The position numbers were made by a program, and so were the translations under genes. Shown here in pieces: positions 17,414-26,453 of a stretch of 64,000 nucleotides of DNA. This DNA comes from Litoribaculum gwangyangense (GTDB lineage Bacteria > Bacteroidota > Bacteroidia > Flavobacteriales > Flavobacteriaceae). The stretch covers positions 245,842 to 309,841 of the forward strand of contig NZ_BAABJW010000005.1 in the NCBI RefSeq assembly GCF_039543505.1, written 5' to 3'. The notes under the pieces are model-generated. The model was given only the letters and a program-made list of their open reading frames with translations. It had not been told where the DNA came from and ran no database searches. Numbering within the stretch: the stretch's first letter is position 1; each line of letters opens with the position of its first letter.

Positions 17414-18210
17414 TTAAAATCCCTCAAAAACTCCTAAACCAAATAATGCAAAATCATATTTTACAGGGTCGTGTTTATCGAGTTTTCGTAAGGATTTATC
17501 TAGCTCCATTAATGCTTTGGCATCATTTTGTTTTCTATTTAGTAAACCTAATTTACGAGCCACATTACCAGAGTGCACATCCAAAGGACAAGACAATTGG
17601 CTGGGCGAGAGGGTGTTCCATATGCCAAAGTCTACACCACAATGATCTTTTCTCACAAACCATCTAAGCATCATATTGATGCGTTTTGCAGCCGAATTTT
17701 TAAGAGGATCACTTATATGTTTTAGTGTGCGTTGTAAATGTTCAGGTTCAAAAAAATAGATTTAAATTCTGAAATGGCCTTTTGCATGGACTCTTTGTTG
17801 GCATGTTTTGAAAAAACAGCTTCTAAACCGTTGTGATTTTTGTAAATATGCTGAAGCGATTTTATAAACTGAATACTATCATCTCCATTGAATGTTCGGT
17901 GAACAAAGGGTTTAAGCTTTTTTAGGTCGGTTTCTTGATGGTTCAAAACAAAATCAAAAGGAGCATTATCAAGTAAATGCATCAGTATGCTGGCATTATT
18001 GATGATGCTTTTACGGTTTCCCCAAGCGATAGTAGCGGTTAAAAAACCAGAAATTTCGATATCTTCCTTTAATGAAAAAGTATGTGGAATCTGTATAGGG
18101 TCGCTTTCAATAAACTTTATATTGTTGTATTGTTCGACCTTTATATCGAGGAAATCTTTTAATTCTGAGTTACTTAATTTATAGGACAATGATTGTGTTT
18201 TATCCAACAA
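17414..18210 (-). pseudogene. TIGR02757 (DUF2400) family gene split by a frameshift
   Basis: Two frames together make one full-length family member of about 265 aa. The first, from 18210, covers SELKDFLDIKVEQYNN and ends at a stop at 17722. The second continues as FFEPEHLQRTLKHISDPLKN and includes MMLRWFVRKD, LSCPLDVHSGNVARKLGLL and GLGVFEGF, ending at 17414. The break falls in the A run 17750-17756 (7 A); one more A restores the frame exactly. No ATG exists at the 5' end: the first possible codon is the TTG inside the -7 box or one just after it. The family function is unknown. A sequencing error in the homopolymer, true decay, or slippage are all possible. Confidence 0.85.
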
Positions 18211-18215
18211 ATGTA
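18208..18215 (-). promoter_or_regulatory. -7 promoter box (TACATTTG) of the TIGR02757 gene
   Basis: Exact TAnnTTTG on the minus strand. Its last three bases are the TTG at which the frame opens, so that TTG cannot be the start if this box is used. The true start would be a non-ATG codon a few nt downstream. Confidence 0.4.
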
Positions 18216-18255
18216 AGAACTACTAATTACTAAGAATAGTAAGCTTATGTTAAAT

Positions 18256-18714
18256 CTATTCTATCCTAATATAATTTTCTGATAAAATACGATCGCCATT
18301 TTCATCAAGTTCAATTTGATTGTATGTACTGTCATTCAGTATTAATTCAAAATTAAAAATATTACTTCTTTCAATGGCTTTATTCATGGAGTTAGAACCA
18401 TAAACTATAGTTTCTGTGAGTGTGCTATCGGTAATTTTATAATCGCCATAACCAAACCAATCTGTAGAGTCCAATTTGTTTAATCTACTCCACATCACTT
18501 TGGTAGGTGTATAAATTTTTATTTGTTTATAGTTATCGCTACTCATAAACGAGTCGATTATTTCATTGTCTTGGTAGTTGTAGTACCCTACCATTTGCCA
18601 TACACCTTCGAGACTAGGATTGTTAATGGTTGTTTCTTTGTTTTTTAGCATTTGATCATTTTTACATGACAAAAGAATAAAGGCGACTAAGCAGGTGGTG
18701 GTTAAAAATTTCAT
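18256..18714 (-). CDS. Lipoprotein of unknown function
   Basis: 152 aa with the lipobox FILLSC at about 12-17 after a short hydrophobic signal, so a lipid-anchored envelope protein. The body has SLEGVWQMVGYYNYQDNE, a pattern seen at the start of lipocalin-like or DUF4488-type small beta-barrel lipoproteins (an opening GxW), followed by beta-rich sequence ending in ILSENYIRIE. I cannot name a function. It stands alone, about 45 nt from the split TIGR02757 gene and 100 nt from the lolD-like gene. Confidence 0.7.
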   Translation of the reverse strand: MKFLTTTCLVAFILLSCKNDQMLKNKETTINNPSLEGVWQMVGYYNYQDNEIIDSFMSSDNYKQIKIYTPTKVMWSRLNKLDSTDWFGYGDYKITDSTLTETIVYGSNSMNKAIERSNIFNFELILNDSTYNQIELDENGDRILSENYIRIE

Positions 18715-18814
18715 AATAAGAGAAGTTTAGTTGTTAGTTTAAGTCTATTCTAAATTTACAAAAAAATATAACAACCTAATTATTAAGAAGATAATAATTT
18801 TAATTTTAGAGTGT

Positions 18815-19477
18815 TTAGCTTATTATTTTACCATCAACCATAGTTAGTTTCCGGTCTGCCATGTTAGCGAGTTCCTCATTATGAGTTACAATTACAAAAG
18901 TTTGTCCAAACTCATCTCTTAACTTGAAAAAGAGGTTATGCAAATTTTCAGCAGATTCACTATCCAAATTTCCTGAAGGTTCATCGGCAAAAATTAAATC
19001 GGGGTTATTAATAAGTGCCCTAGCTACTGCAACTCGTTGCTGTTCGCCACCTGAAAGTTCACTTGGTTTGTGGTGGTAACGGGCGGAGAGTCCTAAAAAA
19101 TCCAATAGTTCTTTGGCGCGTTTTTCGGCTTCAATTTTTTTTGTGCCTTTAATAAAAGCAGGTAAGCAAACATTTTCTAAAGATGTAAATTCTGGCAACA
19201 ATTGATGAAACTGAAAAATAAATCCAATATGCTCGTTTCTAAATTTTGCTAATGATTTGTCGTTTAAAGAATTTATTTGAGTATTGTTAATAATCAACTG
19301 AAGTCCCTCTGAAGAAGTAGCTTTATCTAAAGTGCCTAAAATTTGTAAAAGTGTTGTTTTTCCTGCACCCGATGCTCCAACTATGGAAACAATTTCACCT
19401 TTTTCAATATGGATATTCACACCCTTTAAAACCTGTAAATTCCCGTAATATTTATGAATGTTTTTAGCTTGAATCAT
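18815..19477 (-). CDS. lolD: ABC transporter ATP-binding protein, LolD-like
   Basis: 220 aa from the ATG at 19477 ([12 protein letters not shown]), the normal N-terminus of the family; the frame extends to 19555 but adds no conserved sequence. Walker A is GASGAGKT (34-41), the signature LSGGEQQ (141-147), Walker B LIFADE (161-166), D-loop SGNLDS and H-loop VTHNEE. The subfamily is MacB/LolD/FtsE; LolD, which powers release of lipoproteins from the inner membrane for transport to the outer membrane, is the usual annotation in Flavobacteriaceae. The partner permease is not in the window, so the symbol is a best guess. It is divergent from folE. Confidence 0.8.
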   Translation of the reverse strand: MIQAKNIHKYYGNLQVLKGVNIHIEKGEIVSIVGASGAGKTTLLQILGTLDKATSSEGLQLIINNTQINSLNDKSLAKFRNEHIGFIFQFHQLLPEFTSLENVCLPAFIKGTKKIEAEKRAKELLDFLGLSARYHHKPSELSGGEQQRVAVARALINNPDLIFADEPSGNLDSESAENLHNLFFKLRDEFGQTFVIVTHNEELANMADRKLTMVDGKIIS

Positions 19478-19606
19478 CTGAAAAAAATAACAGGGTGAAT
19501 TTACTACTTTAAGATGTGATGCACAATTAAGTATCGAATTTATTGTTAAATACATATTTAGGGTTATATTTAATTAACTAAAAATCACATAAAAAGGAAA
19601 TTTAAC

Positions 19607-20194
19607 ATGCCTTACAAAAGTTTTGAAGAATACAACATGCAGGTAACCGATGATGTTAAAGAACGTTATCAAAATATAATTAATGATTTGGGAGAGGACA
19701 CGAAGCGTGAGGGTCTATTAAAAACCCCTGAACGGGCTGCAAAAGCCATGCAATTTTTAACCCAAGGATACCATCAAGATCCTGTTGAAATCCTCAAAGG
19801 GGCTATGTTTAAGGAATCATATAATGAAATGGTGATTGTAAAAGATATTGAACTTTATTCGCTTTGCGAGCACCATATTTTACCTTTTTTTGGAAAAGCT
19901 CACATAGCTTACATACCTAATGGATATATAGTAGGTTTGAGTAAACTTCCCAGAATTGTTGATGTTTTTGCCAGGCGACTGCAAGTACAAGAACGATTAA
20001 CCGAACAAATTTTAGATTGTATCAATGATACTTTAAAACCCCAAGGAGTAGCTGTAGTGATAGAAGCATCACACATGTGCATGATGATGCGTGGTGTGCA
20101 AAAACAAAATTCCATTACAACGACATCTGGTTTTAGAGGGCAATTTGAAAAAATTGAAACCAGAAACGAATTTTTAAAACTTATTGGAAAATAA
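19607..20194 (+). CDS. folE: GTP cyclohydrolase I
   Basis: Converts GTP to 7,8-dihydroneopterin triphosphate, the first step of folate and pterin synthesis, in the cytoplasm. It is 195 aa. The zinc and catalytic residues are C87, H89 and H90 in [10 protein letters not shown] and C158 in [27 protein letters not shown] and the C-terminal TTSGFRGQF also match. TATATTTA, one mismatch from the -7 box, lies about 30 nt before the ATG. The short AAAGGAAA before the start is not convincing as a ribosome site in this phylum. Confidence 0.96.
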   Translation: MPYKSFEEYNMQVTDDVKERYQNIINDLGEDTKREGLLKTPERAAKAMQFLTQGYHQDPVEILKGAMFKESYNEMVIVKDIELYSLCEHHILPFFGKAHIAYIPNGYIVGLSKLPRIVDVFARRLQVQERLTEQILDCINDTLKPQGVAVVIEASHMCMMMRGVQKQNSITTTSGFRGQFEKIETRNEFLKLIGK

Positions 20195-20236
20195 GCTTTG
20201 GTATATTTATTGCCTTAGGTTGTTTAAAAATAGTAA

Positions 20237-20518
20237 ATGAACAAATACAAAAAATTAATAATTGGCGTAGTGTTAGATGCCATGGGATATGTGTCTTTCA
20301 TTATACCAGGTATTGGTGAATTTTCCGATATTGTTTGGGCGCCACTTTCTGGTTGGTTAATGACGAAGCTTTACAAAGGAAAAGCCGGCAAAATAGCGGG
20401 GGTCGTTGCCTTTGTAGAAGAAGCCTTACCTGGTTTTGATGTAATACCCACCTTTACACTCATGTGGCTTTATACTTATATTTTTAAGAGAGAAAAAATA
20501 AGCCAAAGCCCAAGATGA
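20237..20518 (+). CDS. Small hypothetical membrane protein
   Basis: 93 aa. Hydrophobic stretches at about 8-25 (IIGVVLDAMGYVSFIIPG) and 74-86 flank a loop with WAPLSGWLMTKLYKGKAGK and EEALPGFDVIPTFTLMWLY. No known domain recognised; similar short proteins occur in Flavobacteriaceae, as far as I recall. It starts 42 nt after folE on the same strand and may share its transcript. Confidence 0.65.
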   Translation: MNKYKKLIIGVVLDAMGYVSFIIPGIGEFSDIVWAPLSGWLMTKLYKGKAGKIAGVVAFVEEALPGFDVIPTFTLMWLYTYIFKREKISQSPR

Positions 20519-20685
20519 AATTTATTTACTTTTTTATGCAATGCCTTAGATACATGTCAAATTAAATTTCGTCTTTGGTGAAAATGATTTTATCTGTAAG
20601 CATACAAAATCCTTAAATAATTTGTGTGTTACTACAAACCAATACAGCAAAATGTTACTCCATGGCAAAATAAATATACTTATAG

Positions 20686-20922
20686 TTAAATAGAGTAAAC
20701 CTGTCCTCGATGCGGTTTTAAAGCATCTCTAATTGGCTTCATATCGGTTTCATCAACTACTAAATAAGCTATGGTGTGTACTTCGCTTAAAGTTTCAAAA
20801 CCCGTAATAGAGATATTTAATTTTTCTAGTTTTATATACTCTTTCAAATGGGTTTCGTGGTGTTGTGCTGTTTTGCTGGCATTGGGGCCATAAAAATCCC
20901 AAATCAATTTAAGTTTTCGCAT
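20686..20922 (-). CDS. Small hypothetical protein, likely alpha/beta
   Basis: 78 aa with no signal peptide or membrane segment. The pattern LKLIWDFYGPNASKTAQHH then ITGFETLSEVHTIAYLVV and PIRDALKPHRGQVYSI suggests a small alpha/beta fold with a histidine-rich helix. I do not recognise a function. Single gene between folE's small neighbour and the PPIase operon, from which it diverges. Confidence 0.6.
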   Translation of the reverse strand: MRKLKLIWDFYGPNASKTAQHHETHLKEYIKLEKLNISITGFETLSEVHTIAYLVVDETDMKPIRDALKPHRGQVYSI

Positions 20923-21036
20923 CTATTTTTTATTTTTAATCATTTACTTAAAACAATGCTAAAAGTAACCATTAATAAAATAATATTTGCTTTCTTTATC
21001 CGTTTTAAATGGACTTGTGTAATAGGTATATATTAG

Positions 21037-21044
21037 TATTTTTG
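21037..21044 (+). promoter_or_regulatory. -7 promoter box (TATTTTTG) of the PPIase operon
   Basis: Exact TAnnTTTG, 25 nt before the ATG, with TTG at 21015-21017 as -33 element, 19 nt apart. Confidence 0.6.
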
Positions 21045-21069
21045 TATCCGTTTTATAAATTTTAATTCC

Positions 21070-23025
21070 ATGAAGTTTAGATATTTTGCTTTTTTATTTG
21101 CAACTTTTTTATTGTTAAAGGTTACGGCACAATCAAATTCCAAAGAGGTGCTTTTTTCTGTTGATGGTGAACCCGTTTACACCTCTGAATTTTTGAGGGT
21201 TTATAACAAAAATTTAGATTTAGTTCAAGACGAATCGCAAAAAGATGTTGACGAGTATTTAAAACTTTTCACCAATTATAAATTGAAGTTAAAGGAAGCT
21301 AAGGCTTTAGGTTTAAATGAAAAGCCATCATATCTGCGAGAACTTTCCAATTACAAAAAGCAGCTAGCCAATAGTTTTATGAAAGATACAAAGGTTACAG
21401 ATGCTTTGGTTGAGGAGGCTTATGAGCGTATCTCATACGACGTGAACGCAAGTCATATTCTCATTAAATTATCAGAAGATGCTAGCCCAGAAGACACGCT
21501 GGCAGCGTATAACCAAATAATGAAATTACGTGAAAGAGCTAAAAATGAAGGTTTTGAAAAAGTTAGGGATGAAGTACATAATGGGCAAACCATTTATGGA
21601 GAAAAATTGGGGTATTTTTCAGGTTTTAAAATGGTTTATAAATTTGAAAATGTAGCTTTTAAAACTAAAGTTGGTGAGATATCTCAACCTTTTAGAACCC
21701 GTTTTGGCTACCATATTTTAAACGTATTGGATAAACGAAAATCAAGAGGTGAACGCACCGTAGCACACATTATGTTACTTAATAATAAAAGCGATTCATT
21801 GGCTGAAAAACCGGAAGTTAGAATTCAAGAATTGTATAAAAAACTAAATCAAGGTGAAGATTTTGAATCCTTGGCAAAACAATTTTCTGAAGACAGGAAC
21901 TCTGCACCAAGAGGTGGTATGTTATCGCCGTTTTCTGGTGGTCAAATAAGCGTTCAAGAATTTGAGGATGTTGCTTTTGGACTGGAAAATATTGGTGATA
22001 TATCCAAACCTTTTAAAACCAATTATGGATGGCATATTATTAAGTTATATGATAAAAAGCCAATTCCCGAATTTAAGGATATTAAACCAGAATTGGTTGA
22101 GAAGGTAAAGCGTGATGACCGATCTAAACTCATAGACGAAGCTTTGGTTAATAAATTAAAAAAGTACTATAATATTGATGACAAGCAATTAGCTTTAGGT
22201 TATTTTGAATCTATTTTAAATGATGATTATTTTAATAATACATGGCAATTACCCAATGATTTTACCAGTGAAAAACCGCTAATTAAAATAGGAAACAAGC
22301 AATTATCATATAGGGATTTTGGGGATTATTTACTAAAAACACAACGTAATCCTATACCTAAAGGAAGTTATCAATCTATTATTTCCAATAAATATCAATT
22401 GTTTTTAAATGATTATTTAATAGCTTATCATGAAGATAATTTAGAAGATGAAAATGAGGATTTTGCTCATATTGTTGCCGAATATAGAGATGGCTTATTA
22501 CTTTTTGAACTCATGGAATCTACTATTTGGAATGCGGCTAAAACAGATTCAATAGGTATCCAAGAGTATTATAACAATCATAAAAGTAACTATGTTTTAC
22601 CTAAACGGATAGAGGCTGTCGTAGCATCCTCAGCAAAACAAAAAACACTAAAAAAGGTTACTAAGTTGTTAGAGCAGAATATGGCTCTAGATCAAATCAA
22701 AAAATTAGTTAACGGCAATGATAAAATTGACGTAGTATTCACGCAAGGTATTTTGGAAGAGAATCACCAGTCCATTCCTAAAGAATTCGAATTTAAGAAA
22801 GGCCTTTCAAAAATTTATCACCACAACAATAGCTATGTGTTGATTCAAGTAAAAGATATTTTTCCAGAGTCCCAAAAAACGTTTGAAGAAGCAAAAGGAA
22901 GCATTATTAGTGATTATCAAACTTTTAAGGAAGAAAACTGGTTGAAACAGTTAAGTGAAAAGTATCCAGTTGTTATTAACCAAGAGGTTTTAAAAAATGT
23001 GAAAAGTCAAATTAAAAATCAGTAA
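21070..23025 (+). CDS. Periplasmic peptidylprolyl isomerase with two parvulin domains
   Basis: 651 aa with a signal peptide (1-20, ending KVTAQ). A helical chaperone-like N-terminal region (to about 115) is followed by two PpiC/parvulin domains at about 120-225 (ASHILIKLSED) and 228-330 (VAHIMLLNNKSD); both keep the closing GYH-type strands (FGYHILNV, YGWHIIKL). A helical C-terminal region of about 320 residues follows. It probably assists folding of outer-membrane proteins in the periplasm. First gene of an operon whose next two members are related to it, then a MoxR ATPase. Confidence 0.9.
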   Translation: MKFRYFAFLFATFLLLKVTAQSNSKEVLFSVDGEPVYTSEFLRVYNKNLDLVQDESQKDVDEYLKLFTNYKLKLKEAKALGLNEKPSYLRELSNYKKQLANSFMKDTKVTDALVEEAYERISYDVNASHILIKLSEDASPEDTLAAYNQIMKLRERAKNEGFEKVRDEVHNGQTIYGEKLGYFSGFKMVYKFENVAFKTKVGEISQPFRTRFGYHILNVLDKRKSRGERTVAHIMLLNNKSDSLAEKPEVRIQELYKKLNQGEDFESLAKQFSEDRNSAPRGGMLSPFSGGQISVQEFEDVAFGLENIGDISKPFKTNYGWHIIKLYDKKPIPEFKDIKPELVEKVKRDDRSKLIDEALVNKLKKYYNIDDKQLALGYFESILNDDYFNNTWQLPNDFTSEKPLIKIGNKQLSYRDFGDYLLKTQRNPIPKGSYQSIISNKYQLFLNDYLIAYHEDNLEDENEDFAHIVAEYRDGLLLFELMESTIWNAAKTDSIGIQEYYNNHKSNYVLPKRIEAVVASSAKQKTLKKVTKLLEQNMALDQIKKLVNGNDKIDVVFTQGILEENHQSIPKEFEFKKGLSKIYHHNNSYVLIQVKDIFPESQKTFEEAKGSIISDYQTFKEENWLKQLSEKYPVVINQEVLKNVKSQIKNQ

Positions 23026-23880
23026 GTGCAAAATAAAACCATAATAATATTCTTATTGGCATTAGTGGTTACCTCTTGTGATATGTTTAAAACGACTACC
23101 GTGGGAACAGCGGTTGCCAGAGTTAACCAATCTTATTTGTATGCAGACGATATTAAAGATTTGGTTCCTGAAGGCACCTCAAAAGAAGATAGCACCTTAT
23201 TGGTTCAAAATTTCATTAATCGATGGGCAACCCAACAACTACTGGTAGATGGTGCTGTATTGAACTTAAGTGATGAAAAACAGCAGTCTTTCAATAAATT
23301 GGTAGTTCAATACAAGAATGATTTATATGCAAAAGCTTATTTGGAAGCTCTTGTGAAACGCAGTATAGATACGCTGGTAAATAAAGAGGAAGCTGAGGTA
23401 TATTACAACAACAATAAAGATATTTTCAAGTTGAATGAGGAACTTCTGAAATTTAGATACATTCATGTAGATGAAAATATTATTGATTATAAGAAAATTC
23501 AAGAGCGCTTTAAACGGTTTAACCAAGAGGATAAAAAAATATTGGATTCTATCTCAATTCAATTTAAGTCCTTTTCGTTAAATGACTCCATTTGGATAAA
23601 ATTAACCCAAGTAATAAGTAAAATTCCTGTAGTAACTCCCGAAAATAAAAATCAACTGTTAAAAAAAACTAATTTTGTACAACTCAAAGATTCATTAGGA
23701 GTATATTTGATGCAAGTTAATGATGTTTTGTTTAGAAACGATACCGCGCCCCTAGAGTATGTAAAGCCGACTATCGACCAAATAGTTGTTAACAAACGCA
23801 AACTCGAACTTATTAGACAATTAGAAAAAGACATTACTAAAGATGCCATTAAAAATAAACAATTTGAAATTTATAACTAA
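23026..23880 (+). CDS. Lipoprotein related to PPIase N-terminal chaperone region
   Basis: 284 aa starting with GTG directly after the TAA of the preceding gene. The signal ends in the lipobox LVVTSC (about 13-18), so it is a lipoprotein. The part AVARVNQSYLYADDIKDLVPE followed by a helical bundle resembles the N-terminal part of SurA/PpiD-type chaperones, but no parvulin domain is seen. It probably works with its operon neighbours on outer-membrane protein folding; this is inferred from context. The 3' end overlaps the SurA-like gene by 38 bp if the ATG at 23843 is used. Confidence 0.75.
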   Translation: MQNKTIIIFLLALVVTSCDMFKTTTVGTAVARVNQSYLYADDIKDLVPEGTSKEDSTLLVQNFINRWATQQLLVDGAVLNLSDEKQQSFNKLVVQYKNDLYAKAYLEALVKRSIDTLVNKEEAEVYYNNNKDIFKLNEELLKFRYIHVDENIIDYKKIQERFKRFNQEDKKILDSISIQFKSFSLNDSIWIKLTQVISKIPVVTPENKNQLLKKTNFVQLKDSLGVYLMQVNDVLFRNDTAPLEYVKPTIDQIVVNKRKLELIRQLEKDITKDAIKNKQFEIYN

Positions 23881-25297
23881 ATTGAAATATCTATTACTTT
23901 TATTCATTGCACTTTCTGTTAATATTATTTCTGCCCAAGAGATTATTGAAGACGAATTAAAAGAAGAAGTTGCTAAAAAAGTTGATACTACCCATTCAAA
24001 AAATGCTATAAAGGTGGATGGTGTCTCCGCTGTAGTAGGAGATTACATTGTTTTAGAATCCGATGTGTCTAAAGAAAGATTACAGTTGGAAGCTGGGGGT
24101 TACGACACTAAGGATATTTCAGATTGTGAATTATTTGGAAAACTGTTAGAGAACAAACTATATGCACATCATGCCATCCAAGATAGTATACAGGTATCTG
24201 ATGCTGAAATAAGAGGTCAAGTTAACTATACGATTGAACAATTTTTACCTCAGTTAAACGGTTCTATGGAACGTCTTTTGGAATATTACAAAAAAGATGA
24301 TGAAAAGAGTTTGCGAGATGACATGTTTGAAATAATTAAATCTCAACAGTTAAGTCAAAAGATGCAATCAAAGATTGTTGAAGAAGTTGAAATAACGCCG
24401 GAAGAAGTTAGAACGTTTTTCAATAAAATACCAAAAGAGGAAAGACCAAGGTTTGGTACCGAATTAAAAGTAGCTCAAATAGTTGCAGAACCTAAAATAT
24501 CAGAAGAAGAAAAACAAAAAATAATAGATCGATTAAAACAGTTTAAAGCAGATATCATAGAAAACGGAGCCAGTTTCCGTTCAAAAGCAGTATTGTATTC
24601 TGATGATCCTGGCTCGGCAAGTAGAGGAGGAAAACTCCCAACTATGAATAGGAAGAAACCACAAATGGTTAAGGAATTTAGACAAGTAGCTTTCGCTATG
24701 CAAGAAGGTGAAGTGTCTGAACCTTTTGAAACTGAATTTGGGTTTCACATAATCTATTTGGAAAAAATTAGAGGACAAGAATATGATGTATCACATATAT
24801 TGTTGAGACCAAAAGTGTCTTCTGACGCAATAAATGAAGCTAAACAACGTCTTGAAAAAGTAAGAAAGCGCATAGTTGATGGCGATATATCATTTGCTGA
24901 CGCTGCCAAAGAAGCCAGTGACGAAAAAGAAACCAAAAATGATGGAGGACAATTGATAAACCCTACAACGCAGGATTATAATTTTGAGTTAACTAAAATG
25001 GACCCCGAACTGTATGCTCAAATTCAAGACTTAAAAGACGGTGAAGTAAGTTTAGTGTTAAGTGAGCAAGACAGAATGGGAAACATTAAGTTCAAAATTT
25101 TAACCGTTACGGATAGAGTTGATGATCATGAAGCAGATTATGCGCGCGATTTCTTAAAAATAAAAGAATTGGCGCTTCAAGAAAAAAGAATTAGAGCCAT
25201 AGAAAAATGGCAAGAGGAAAAAATATTGGACACTTACATTAAAATTGGTGGTGAATATAGAGATTGTAAGTTTTCCAGTAATTGGCTAAAAAAGTAA
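23843..25297 (+). CDS. SurA-like periplasmic chaperone/peptidylprolyl isomerase
   Basis: 484 aa from the ATG at 23843, or 471 aa from a TTG at 23882 that lies just after the stop of the upstream gene and gives a neater signal peptide (KYLLLLFIALSVNIISAQ). The core begins KVDGVSAVVGDYIVLESDV, typical of SurA N-domains. Two parvulin domains follow at about 200-305 (LKVAQIVAEPKIS) and 313-425 (YDVSHILLRPK). It delivers or folds outer-membrane proteins in the periplasm. The MoxR gene starts 4 nt after its stop, so they are co-transcribed. Confidence 0.88.
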   Translation: MPLKINNLKFITKLKYLLLLFIALSVNIISAQEIIEDELKEEVAKKVDTTHSKNAIKVDGVSAVVGDYIVLESDVSKERLQLEAGGYDTKDISDCELFGKLLENKLYAHHAIQDSIQVSDAEIRGQVNYTIEQFLPQLNGSMERLLEYYKKDDEKSLRDDMFEIIKSQQLSQKMQSKIVEEVEITPEEVRTFFNKIPKEERPRFGTELKVAQIVAEPKISEEEKQKIIDRLKQFKADIIENGASFRSKAVLYSDDPGSASRGGKLPTMNRKKPQMVKEFRQVAFAMQEGEVSEPFETEFGFHIIYLEKIRGQEYDVSHILLRPKVSSDAINEAKQRLEKVRKRIVDGDISFADAAKEASDEKETKNDGGQLINPTTQDYNFELTKMDPELYAQIQDLKDGEVSLVLSEQDRMGNIKFKILTVTDRVDDHEADYARDFLKIKELALQEKRIRAIEKWQEEKILDTYIKIGGEYRDCKFSSNWLKK

Positions 25298-25301
25298 GTA
25301 T

Positions 25302-26255
25302 ATGTCGGATGTTACTGCCCTAAAGCAATTTGTTAAGCAATATAAAGATTTAAAAACCGAAATAGCCAAAGTTATTATTGGTCAAGAAGAGGTTGTTAAC
25401 CAAATTCTAATCTCTATTTTTTCAGGAGGGCATTCATTACTCATTGGGGTTCCAGGTTTAGCTAAAACCTTAATGGTAAATACGATAGCACAGGCTCTTG
25501 GTTTGGATTTTAAACGCATCCAGTTCACACCAGATTTAATGCCAAGTGATATTTTGGGAAGCGAAATTTTAGACGAAGACCGTCATTTTAAATTTATAAA
25601 AGGCCCTATTTTCGCTAATATTATTTTGGCAGATGAGATAAACAGAACGCCACCAAAAACCCAAGCAGCTTTATTGGAAGCCATGCAGGAACGTGCTGTT
25701 ACGGTTGCTGGACATCATTACAAGTTAAGTTTGCCTTATTTTGTATTGGCAACTCAAAACCCCATTGAGCAAGAAGGAACTTATCCTTTGCCTGAAGCTC
25801 AATTAGACCGTTTTATGTTTGCCATTAATTTGGATTATCCTTCTTTTAAAGAAGAAGTGCAGGTGGTTAAATCAACAACTACGGATACCCAAGCCAAAAT
25901 TAATGCGCTATTTTCAGCACAACAAATTATGGATTTTCAGCATTTAATTCGTCGAATTCCTGTCGCTGATAATGTCATTGAGTATGCCGTTTCTATGGTT
26001 GGAAAAACAAGACCAAATTCTGATACAGCTTCAGATTTAGTTAAAACTTACATTGATTGGGGAGCAGGACCCAGAGCTTCACAAAATTTAATTTTGGCTG
26101 CAAAAACACATGCTGCTATCAATGGCAAATTTTCTCCAGATATTGAGAATGTTCAGGCAGTTGCATATAGTATTTTAAGACACCGAATCATTAAAAACTA
26201 CAAAGCAGAAGCCGAGGGTATTTCAGAAGAACAAGTCATTAAGAGTTTATTTTAA
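25302..26255 (+). CDS. MoxR-family AAA+ ATPase
   Basis: 317 aa. Walker A is GVPGLAKT (near 46-53), Walker B ILADEINRTPPKTQAALLEAMQE is the MoxR hallmark, and sensor 1 is LATQNPIEQEGTYPLPEAQLD. MoxR ATPases act as chaperones with VWA/Bat-type proteins, usually encoded next door. Here it instead ends an operon of envelope folding factors, and the only VWA protein in the window is at 9.6-11.6 kb. The gene is cytoplasmic, without membrane segments. A 198-nt AT-rich gap without clear terminator separates it from aconitase. Confidence 0.92.
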   Translation: MSDVTALKQFVKQYKDLKTEIAKVIIGQEEVVNQILISIFSGGHSLLIGVPGLAKTLMVNTIAQALGLDFKRIQFTPDLMPSDILGSEILDEDRHFKFIKGPIFANIILADEINRTPPKTQAALLEAMQERAVTVAGHHYKLSLPYFVLATQNPIEQEGTYPLPEAQLDRFMFAINLDYPSFKEEVQVVKSTTTDTQAKINALFSAQQIMDFQHLIRRIPVADNVIEYAVSMVGKTRPNSDTASDLVKTYIDWGAGPRASQNLILAAKTHAAINGKFSPDIENVQAVAYSILRHRIIKNYKAEAEGISEEQVIKSLF

Positions 26256-26408
26256 TTCACTTTTCATTTGGAAAGTTAACAAATCATCATTTTCAATAAA
26301 AAATACTACCAAAAAGTAAATCATATTAAATTATAATGGCACTATAATAATTTAATATAGAAGCCAGCTATAATACATGGTTTATTTAATAACTTTATAT
26401 TATTTTCG

Positions 26409-26416
26409 TAATTTTG
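26409..26416 (+). promoter_or_regulatory. -7 promoter box (TAATTTTG) of the aconitase gene
   Basis: Exact TAnnTTTG, 37 nt before the ATG. No -33 TTG is seen at 17-23 nt. Confidence 0.5.
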
Positions 26417-26453
26417 CATTACTTTTTAAAAAACCAAATTAAAAATATATTTT

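Noticed and set aside
17446..17667. A 73-codon plus-strand frame over the TIGR02757 region
   Set aside because: It is the antisense shadow of a conserved protein sequence and has no features of its own.
19590..19606. Shine-Dalgarno-like AAAGGAAA before folE
   Set aside because: Isolated purine-rich match; most starts in the window have none, so it is not evidence of ribosome binding.
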